In this document: in pieces, positions 53,754-64,000 of the stretch
Layout: the number at the start of each line of letters is the position of its first letter
Numbering within the stretch: position 1 is the first letter of the stretch
Origin: Ceratobasidium sp. AG-K
Taxonomy: Eukaryota; Basidiomycota; Agaricomycetes; Cantharellales; Ceratobasidiaceae
Reading direction: 5' to 3'
Length of the DNA: 64,000 bases
Assembly (NCBI GenBank): GCA_037039685.1
Contig: JAWNGF010000001.1
Span: forward strand, 8,246,001 to 8,310,000
The notes under the pieces: generated by a model
Databases searched by the model: none
Seen by the model: the letters and a program-made list of their open reading frames with translations, nothing else
Told to the model about the DNA's origin: nothing
Translations under genes and position numbers: made by a program

Positions 53754-55274
53754 ATGTCGGGCAAGGTCCACGTACTTAAACCGCGTGTGCCAGATGTGTT
53801 TCCTGGCTCTTGGGCAGTCGGTGCACGGCCCGCGTCGATGATGGGTGCTCCTCCTGTTTGGGCGACTACAACTGAAGTCCCTTCGCTGCCTGAAATCGAT
53901 TCAGACGAGAAAACTCTGCATCACGCGATGAACAACTTGTTACCCGCTCCTTCAAGCTCCTTCAGCAATGGTTTCAAAGGATTCTTTGCACGGGATATGT
54001 GGTCGAACGCTAGATTATGGAAGGCTGGCGTGAGTAGGCCGAGATTATATTTTTGTACTTGGAGCTGAGTTCGGTATAGGCAGTCGAAGGAGCTTCGAGT
54101 GTAGCCTTTACCTTCCTGACAGGTGCTGTGGGCGTAACCGTACAAGGCTACCCCGCTGCTGCAGTAGGTCCGGTGATATTTTTCGCCAATACGATTGTAA
54201 GGGAATGGTCTGTGTCTCAACGGAAGAAACTAAGATGCATTGTAGATTCTCTCTCTTTTCATCTATGGGCTTTCTACGGGTATGTCGAGTCCTTGCGTAA
54301 ACGCACCAACTTCCCTGACGTAACCACCCAGCGACTGGTGCACACATTAACCCCCTCATCACCCTCTCGACAACCATAACAGGCCTCTGTCACCCAGTCC
54401 GAGCAATGATTTACATTATCTGTCAAAGTACGTCAAGTCTGAAATCCTAATCATCCCATTCTTAACCCTACAACCTAGCCATTGGCTCATGCGTTGGTGG
54501 CGCGCTCCTTCGTGGGGGTATTGGCCACGAACGCGCGTTAGCAACGCACAACGGAGGGTGCTTCCTCGATCCAAATGGGGTGATGTCCGTTGGAATGGCC
54601 TTTTGCATCGAGTTCGCGTCGGCATTTGCTTTGTAAGTAATGTTCTCATCCTATCTTAGCCGAGCGGACTAGACTAACCAGGGCACATACGTTCCAGACT
54701 ATTCGTCTCTTACGGCGTTGGTCTCGATCCCACGCAAAAAGAGCTTTACGGCGCAGCCTTGGGTCCACTCTTGGTCGGAGCGCTAGTCGGGATGATGTAC
54801 GTACTATCCACTTCTCGTTTGGATCGCACCTCCCCCCTTCTTCTCCTCTCATGCATTTGCGCTTTGATAGCTAACTTTGATATACGTTCAGTACGGCAGC
54901 CACATCCGGCCTCAACCCAGGTTACAGCGGAGCAGGGATCTTCCCCGGGCGGTGCCTCGGCCTTCAAGTTGGCGTCGGGCAATTCTATCACCACGATTGG
55001 GTATGGTATGTATATGCGCGCCCAAATTCCCATCGTTTCTCGCATCCCTACCTCTGGGTAATTACTTACGCGTTTTATCGCTAGGTATGTCCCTGACTTT
55101 GCGGCCGCCATTATACACGGCGTAATCTACCATTTTGCACCTCCTTACACTCGCGAGTGCCCGCTCAGCGCCAATTCGTGCCCTCGTGGAGGCAATACCT
55201 CAAGTCCTACCGCCGGAGGAGACACCATCTCTCTCGACGAAGAGGGAGTCGTCACACTCGAGGCGCGAGTCTAA
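53754..55274 (+). CDS. aquaporin-like MIP family channel with altered NPA motifs
   Basis: Membrane channel of the major intrinsic protein superfamily. The ATG at 53754 gives MSGKVHVLKPRVPDVFPGSW and a soluble N-terminus. Exon 2 has the first span, SVAFTFLTGAVGVTVQGYPA, AAVGPVIFFANTI. The first channel-motif loop reads ATGAHINPLITLSTTITGLC (NPL in place of NPA, 54349-54357), then HPVRAMIYIIC. Next come GGALLRGGI, NGGCFLDPNGVMSVGMAFCI, EFASAFALLFVSYGVGLDPT and LGPLLVGALVGM. The second loop is SGLNPGYSGAGIFPGRCLG (NPG in place of NPA, 54913-54921). The tail is cytoplasmic, with TRECPLSANSCPRGG. Fungal aquaporin-like members with such motifs exist; substrate cannot be told. Confidence 0.88.
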
Positions 55275-55657
55275 CCGTCACATCGAAAACAGAAACCACT
55301 GCCTTGTTTGATTTGTTTATTTGATGTGATCCACTTTGCTGCGCTTGATAGTGTCTTTTCGTATGCCTACTGGTTGCCAGTCGCTTCGCCTTGGAATTTG
55401 CTTCTCCTTCGTGTGATAATTTCTTCATAATCGCATTCTTTTTCACCACCCCACACTCGGCGCGGCATGAATTATTCCATCTCTAAGAATGGACCTCGCC
55501 ATTCAGGATTACGTCTATGTGCCACTCGTCCGACTTGAACTTCGATGAATTCATGAAACCAATTCGCATACAGCCACAAAAACGCAGAAAAAATGCAATA
55601 CACAAGTAATCAATGTCCTTTTTTAATTTGTATGAGCCCAGACATATACCCTAGCCT
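55275..55657. other. intergenic between convergent genes
   Basis: 3' flanks of the aquaporin-like gene (+) and GFA1 (-). No other signal. Confidence 0.5.
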
Positions 55658-58107
<2,450 letters not shown>

Positions 58108-60207
58108 TATGCTTGTTGTCTGGGGAAATGTTCGGTACACGCGAAGAAAAGCGCGAGAGAGACTTACGACGAGGGGATATGGATGCCTCAACCGTCGTCG
58201 GGGAAGCTTATAAGGGGTCCAGGGTACGCGCGCTTGCCCCTGTTTGATGAGTGGCTGTGCTGAGATTGCAGGTCGAGGCTGTCCTTGATTTCCTTCCTAT
58301 CGCGTCATATGTCTAATCCTCATTTGCTCGCGACGTGCAGACAACACAGCTCCTGCCCCACGGAATCTCAAACGCCCGATGTGCCTTGCGAACCACGCTC
58401 AACTAAATCGCAGCGATAACAGGCCATCCACCAACCCGCATTGGGAGATTATTATTCCACGCTGCCCTCCTGCTCGGCAGAAACTATACATATCCTGGGC
58501 AAGTTGTCCACGCCGGCAGCTCTCTCCTCCGATTAATGTTCATCTTGCACACACACTGCCCGACCCGTGACTGCTCCTGAGCGGATTGTTGTTGCCGATC
58601 AGTTTCCTTCCGATTCATAACGGCACTTGTCGTATTGTTGCTTTGTATTCTCGGCTTGACCTTATCTTGGGCGCCAACTATATGAACCTATCAATCATCA
58701 TCTTTGTTCGGGTCATCAACGGCCATCTCCTGGGTCCAGAGTCACGAAGCCGAGGCATGTTTTTGTATTTCCAGTCAATCCAATCAAGTGCCCCGCATTC
58801 TGTCAGCACATTTGCTTGCTGGCCGAGTAGCGCTCGAGACTTGGCACACTCTCATACCTCGAGGCGTAACGAATATTGGCACGTTCGTTGGGCGAGCTGC
58901 CAGCCAAGGGCGTCGATCTCCACCCCTCAAATTTTAGGTCCAGAACTACGAGCCGACCACTTGGTTGACGTAACTCAAGGACACGCTTTGAGGCCGAGGT
59001 CTTGACAACGTTCTGTTTGAATCGAAAGAGTTGCACCTCGAACCACGTCATACCCCATCAACATCAATTTTGTCGATTGGCAGTCTAGATCGCGGCATCA
59101 GGTATGCCTATAGTGGTTTGCTCCTATTAAACAATGAATCTGTTTCATGCGACCGAGACTTGCATGCTACTTGGTTCTACGAATGCTTCGCGACCACCCA
59201 TTTCCTCCCGAATGAGCTTGACTTGATGGCTCGTTTCCATCACCTCACGGACCTTTCTCAAGAACTACTCCAAGCTACTCCTGGACATTGAAGTGAGTAG
59301 TCGGGCTCTTGCTGCATCTCAATGATTCCAACTGGGAATCCTTGACCGGAAGGAAGTTTCGAAAGAGACGCCAATGCAGCGTTCCGGAGCTGGATATATG
59401 CACCGTTAAGACCTATTACCCGGGTTGGACAAATGTGGTATGCGTTAGGAAAGTTGAATGTTTCCCCGTACGACTTCAACCACCGTGGCCACTGGCAAAT
59501 TGTGCCCAACCAACTTTTCCTTTTTCCGTTCACCGTTTTACGCGTTTTTGGTTTCATTCATTATCTTATTATATTCTCGATCAAGTCCTGAGCTTAAGTC
59601 TAGCGCTATTTTCGTATGCAACGTGATACTACTACAGGTGCGTTGTTAGTATAAGACTACATATCCACCGTGAAGACTGCGAATCCATGATTCATGCTAT
59701 CCCGTTGGCTAGCTCGGGCTGACCTTGCGATGAACTACCATTGACCAACGCGCATTTGTGACCCAGGTTCCCGGACCAATCGGATATCAAGAGAACACAT
59801 ATACCTTTAATTGATACAACGCGGTAATCAGACTTGAATGGCGCGTTTATCGTAACTCTACCGGTGTCTGTGGACTGTAGGCTTTCCTGCTGGGCGGTGC
59901 CGTCATCCAAGGAGCCACAACGCCGAGACCGAAGCAGTTTACGCGCATGAGCCGACTAATCAAGCTGTATTTGATTTATTTTTTTCAGCGTTATGTTTCT
60001 CGGCCCACAAACGGCAGTTGGATGCAAACAAGAAGCCGACTCCTTTAGCCAGGTGAGAGCGAGAGCGCTGACGTAGTGTGTGTATATGATATTCGATAGC
60101 AAACCCCCGCTACCATCCGGTAATGCCCAGCCGGTTCAAAAGGTATATAACCACGAAATGGACCGGTTTCCCACCACACCACCGCCTATTCATCAGTACT
60201 TACCGAC
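58108..60207. other. intergenic, divergent promoter region, about 2.1 kb
   Basis: The longest unassigned gap, between GFA1 (-) and the epoxide hydrolase (+). Several open frames are present (58586-59005 on +, 59692-59910 on -). They start with TTG, lack splice signals and match nothing I know. A small secreted or orphan gene cannot be excluded. No repeat is evident. Confidence 0.4.
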
Positions 60208-61566
60208 ATGACTTCTACCCAGACGCATCCTCTAGGCTACGATAGCAAAATTGCTAGGGTCTCCTCTGGCCACCACTATCGCTACGTTGACATCTGTCCT
60301 CCTCAAGGAGTGAAAACGATTGTGACTGCGCTAGTCCTACACGGTTTCCCAGATTCTGCGTGAGTGTCGTATTAGGATGAAGGGTGACTCATATCTAATT
60401 AATGCATTTCATTTCTAGGTATGGGTGGCGCCATCAAGTTAAAGGATGGTCTCAGCGGGGCATTCGTCTCATTGTACCAGACACCCTTGGCTACGCAGGC
60501 AGTTCTCAGCCTACGAACCCGGAAGAATACAGCCTCAAGACGCAGAGCGAAGATCTCGCTGAACTTGTCCATATAGCGGGGGTTCCCAAGGACGAGAAGA
60601 TCATACTCATTGCGCATGACTGGTAGGCATAAATAACCTGATTTTTTGGTCCAGATATGGGATCTTACAAGAATCCAGGGGTGCGGGAATTGCCAACCGC
60701 TTGGCTCAGTTCAAACCAGAGCTTGTGAAGGGGGCGGCAAAGTGAGTGATCTAGCATCCCTAGACTCTATCGAGGCCATATGATTCTGATTATCCCTTAG
60801 CCTTTGTGTACCGTTCACCGCGCCTCCTCTACAGTACATGTCCATAGAACAATATGTAGAGAGGCTGCCCAACTTCCAATACCAGCTCTTCTTTGCTTCG
60901 CCGCATTCCGATGCGATAATTGATTCAAATGTGGGTATCCTTTAGTTGGCTCTTATTGGCGGAATATCTCACTTTGGAGCAGCTCGAGAAATTTATAAGC
61001 TTAATCTATGCGTCTGCTGAACAGTATGCATCCGGCGAAGCCCCTCCGTTCGAGAGGGAAGGTGTCATTGAGGCATGGCTCAAAGATGGTTCCAAGTCTA
61101 TCACGTCTGCCCTTCTTTCCAAAGAGGCAAGTCAACACTCACCTATTTGCGGTTATCTACTACTGATTTAACTATAAAGGAATTCAACATCATTGTATCT
61201 CAAATTAAGTCTGGCGTTGGCTTCTCGTAAGCACAGATAACTTTATACTTTTGTTTTGCGTCTTAGTCTACCTTGTCTAGTGCGATGCTCAACTACTATC
61301 GTACCCGAAAAATTAACTACGAACTCGAAAAAGACCTCCCTCAGGATTATCGACCCGATATGCCAAAATTGATGGTGATTCCCTCTGCTGACCCAGCCAT
61401 CCCTGCAGCCTTATCAACATACGCCGAGAAACAACTTAAAGCAATCGAGGTAGCATGGCTGGAAGGGCTATGTGGACACTGGGTACAGCTAGAAAAACCA
61501 GAGGAGGTTGAGCGGGCTGTCGGAGACTGGGTAGAAAGAATGCATGCGAAGGGATGGAAGGCATGA
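60208..61566 (+). CDS. alpha/beta hydrolase, epoxide hydrolase type
   Basis: Soluble epoxide-hydrolase-like enzyme of the alpha/beta fold. The ATG at 60208 gives MTSTQTHPLGYDSKIARVSS. The oxyanion HGFPD motif is in LVLHGFPDSAYGWRHQVKGW, then IRLIVPDTLGYAGSSQP. The nucleophile elbow spans an intron, LIAHDW|GAGIANRLAQFKP, with Asp in the H-D-W-G context of epoxide hydrolases. The cap follows (YVERLPNFQYQLFFASPHSD), then AMLNYYRTRKINYELEKDLP with the lid tyrosine. The acid region follows as LMVIPSADPAIP. The catalytic histidine is in LCGHWVQLEKPEEVERAVGD. About eight exons, stop at 61564-61566. Substrate unknown; detoxification is plausible, beside a P450. Confidence 0.88.
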
Positions 61567-62275
61567 TTGGTTGTATTTGTGACGCTTGAAGTCAAGTAAA
61601 TAGATCATATTACACTCAGTTGACAGCAACAGTATTCTACATAACCAGTTTCGAGTTTGTGGGTGAAAGAAAAGGCAGGCAAACCGGTCAACACTCCAAT
61701 ATATACGCTCCTTTTACTGTCGTCGTGGGCCGAAAGCATCACTTCTCAGGGCGATTCTATAAAACAAGTCAATACAACTACTGTCGCATTGTAAATATAA
61801 TAAAGTTACTGTCATGTGTAAGCGTGCGCATCTAACGGATTCACCAGTACTGTGCGTTACCTATTATTCACCTCCTCGAGGCCAAGCGGGCCTCGGGGTG
61901 CTTTGACACTCGGCGGACATTCAATTGATTGATAAGTTATTCAAATACGAACTCTTGCAGACCAAACATATTGTTGCATATTGTTGCATATATATACCAG
62001 TGCACCTTATGGCACTCTCTACTTAGGGCACTCAAGTCGATATGTCATCCGTTGATCTTCATCCACTAGGCCATGAAAGCAAATCCATCAAAGTTTACCG
62101 GTCTATTTGGCCATTCAGATATAATCAAGACTAGTAGTGATATAGAGCTTCAATTCTGATGAGAATCCCGTACTTGACTTTAGATACAAGACTAAAAAGT
62201 ATTAGCGGAACTCCGTGACCGCGTGGGGCCAATAAAAAGGCTCATTGGTCTCCTTGCAGTAACTTATCGTAACGT
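61567..62275. other. intergenic between convergent genes
   Basis: A perfect 7-bp stem hairpin, CGAGGCC-AAGCG-GGCCTCG, lies near 61877-61895, and a small direct repeat, CATATTGTTG twice, near 61967-61986. These may affect termination or be chance. No gene is seen. Confidence 0.4.
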
Positions 62276-64000
62276 CTAAGCATTTGGAACTAGTTTCCTT
62301 CGTCTGATGTCACATTTGAAAGGGTCAGGGTGCCTAAAGCCAGTTGTGTCAGTGGAAAGGGAAATATATGACTTGAAACCCATTCTAATCATACTACTTA
62401 CACAATCGCGCCATTACCATATGTTCCTTGCGGGATGATAGGCTCCCCCGTTTTATCATCTACAGATGGTACAATGTCGAACACGGCAAGGATCGAAGCA
62501 GCAAATATCCACAAGCTTTCAGTCGCAAGCATTCTTCCGGGGCATACACGACGTCCAAAACCGAATACGAATTCAGCTGGATCCTGCGCAGGGATGTCGT
62601 GTAAGCCTCCAAGAGAGCGGGGAAGGAATCGTTCCGGCAGGAATTTTTCCGGGGACGGATACATGGAGGCGTCTCGAGACATTGCCCTGAGGAAACATGA
62701 GTAAAGCAGGCTATTCACTTGAGAGGCGTACAAGCTTCTCACCAAACGTTAGGTACTAATGTTGTATCTTTGGAAATCAGGTATCCATTATGCATAATAT
62801 CCTCGGTGCATGTATGGGCGATCGCTAAAAGCTCCTCAGTTTCGACTAACATCGCCGTATGGTCACACCTACCCAAAGGCAAAACAGGGTGCCACCGGAG
62901 AACCTCTTTTATTAGAGAGCTGACATAAGGGAGTGACTCTTGGTCCTGGAAATCGGGTACTCGGCTGCGACCCAAAACACGGTCCAGTTCGAGTTGGGCT
63001 TTTCGCTGTTTTTCTGGAAATAGCGTCATGGTAAGCAGGAATGTGCTTAGTGCAGAGACCGTCTAGAGGAATGATGACACGGATAAAGGTTACCGGTCAG
63101 CGGGATTGAAAGAGAGAAGGAAAGGATAGAGCTCACGGTGTCAGAGCCTGCCGAATACAACGAGCCGGCAGCGTGTTTCATGGATTGAACTTCTTCAGAA
63201 TCCCAATCGCTCAATGATGAGCGCTTCTCCAAAAGTCTTTGCAGGAACGATGGCTTTACAATGCCTGCTTCCTGTAATTCGGGGTCATGTATGCACTGAG
63301 AATTCGCTTAGATATATCTACCATGCTCCTCCTAACTTCTTGAAATGGAACTTCAATCGACTTCTTACGCAGTTCAGCCCACTCTCGAGCTTGGACCTTG
63401 AACATGGCTCCGGGACACCATTCGGGGACATATTTCACTAAGTGTGTCGCAACATGTTTGCATATACTCATAAAATAGGATGCGACGATACTCACAAAAG
63501 GGCAACACGTCGACCAAGTACGTGCCTGATAAGGGCACGGAAACCGAAGCCAACGATTGGTTGATGAGCTCTACCAAAGGATCATAATCCTCGAGCACGC
63601 GGTGCCCGTACGAAAAGCGCAACACAACCGAGCCAACTGCCCTGTAGTGCGAGCCAAGTGTTGGACGTCGATAGCTCGAGACACCAAAAAGGACTCACTG
63701 TCGAAGGTGCTGTATGCACTCCTGTGGTTTAGATTCTAGCCTTTGCAGCAAAGTGTCTCGTTCGTCAATCTCGATTGGATAGCGATCGGCGCAGGCCCGA
63801 GCGCCAAGTGCCGGAACCATCTGCCTTCTCATCGACTTATGAAAAGCGTTTGGCTGAGATGGGGCGGTAGCAGTGTTGAATCCCATGCTGAAACAATGAG
63901 CCAATCAGTTACCGGTGGACGGTCCTTGAGGAGAGCTCTCACAGTTCGCACGCCATTACCAAACGCGGTCGCCCGGCCGTAGACGTTGATTGTTTGGTGA
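62276..64000 (-). CDS. cytochrome P450 monooxygenase, N-terminus beyond right edge
   Basis: Haem-thiolate monooxygenase of a basidiomycete CYP family. Visible parts from the right edge: VYGRATAFGNGVRT, MGFNTATAPSQPNAFHKSMR, a helix region LRFSYGHRVLEDYDPLVELI, and the I-helix AAGSLYSAGSDT with the oxygen-activating (A/G)GxxT. Then LELDRVLGRSRVPDFQDQES, the K-helix ExxR in SLIKEVLRWHPVLPLGR, the PERF region YPSPEKFLPERFLPRSLGG and the haem loop FVFGFGRRVCPGRMLATE (Cys ligand). The last intron leads to HPDPFKCDIRRRKLVPNA and a stop at 62276-62278. The membrane anchor lies outside the window. It converges with the epoxide hydrolase gene, a possible oxidation/detoxification pair. Confidence 0.92.

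Noticed and set aside
58586..59005. 139-codon plus-strand frame in the GFA1/epoxide hydrolase gap
   Set aside because: It has a TTG start, no splice signals and no resemblance to a known family. It is recorded only as part of the gap.
59692..59910. 72-codon minus-strand frame (DDGTAQQESLQSTDTGRVTI...)
   Set aside because: It is protein-like in composition, but it starts with TTG and no flanking exon could be found.

Overview
The window is nuclear DNA from a filamentous basidiomycete, most likely an agaricomycete. Genes are split by many short GT-AG introns (about 50-80 nt), and proteins reassemble only when these are spliced out. The gene set is fungal: a SKT5-type chitin synthase regulator, a Num1/ApsA cortical protein, a GPI-anchored Ser/Thr-rich protein, a CE16 esterase, a GH16 glucanase and a Dicer-like protein. 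The F-box/BTB genes recall Rhizoctonia-like genomes, but the species is an inference. There are no operons. Exon joins were worked out by eye from splice signals and reading frame.

Layout. 1-9.5 kb: left-truncated GH16 glucanase (-), ribosomal protein eL15 (-), mitochondrial-looking 2OG-Fe(II) oxygenase (+), GPI-anchored protein (-), broken F-box gene (-) and an unknown conserved-looking protein (+). 9.5-20 kb: BTB protein (-), SurE-type phosphatase (-) divergent from checkpoint kinase CHK1 (+), MATH-like/BTB protein (-), a foldback element and a CE16 SGNH esterase (-). 20-31 kb: Dicer-like gene with an incomplete helicase half (+), sugar transporter (-) and SKT5/CHS4 (-). 31-34.4 kb: an unexplained array of four diverged repeat units. 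34.6-50.9 kb: SEC2 (-), a small unknown ORF (+), NUM1/ApsA (+), AIP1 (+) and EXO1 (-). 51-64 kb: GH25 lysozyme (-), aquaporin-like channel (+), GFA1 (-), epoxide hydrolase (+) and a right-truncated cytochrome P450 (-).

Shared themes. Cell wall and polarity are well represented: GFA1 makes the hexosamine precursor of chitin, SKT5 activates chitin synthase, SEC2 drives exocytic Rab signalling, NUM1 anchors dynein at the cortex and AIP1 turns over actin. CHK1 and EXO1 belong to the DNA damage response. The Dicer-like gene belongs to RNA silencing. Nothing shows that these neighbours are co-regulated, although several divergent promoters carry CACGTG.

The most unusual items are the tandem array at 31.6-34.4 kb, the Dicer-like gene with no visible Walker A region, an 8-nt microexon behind a GC-AG intron in the SurE gene, the foldback element at 18 kb and the NPL/NPG aquaporin.
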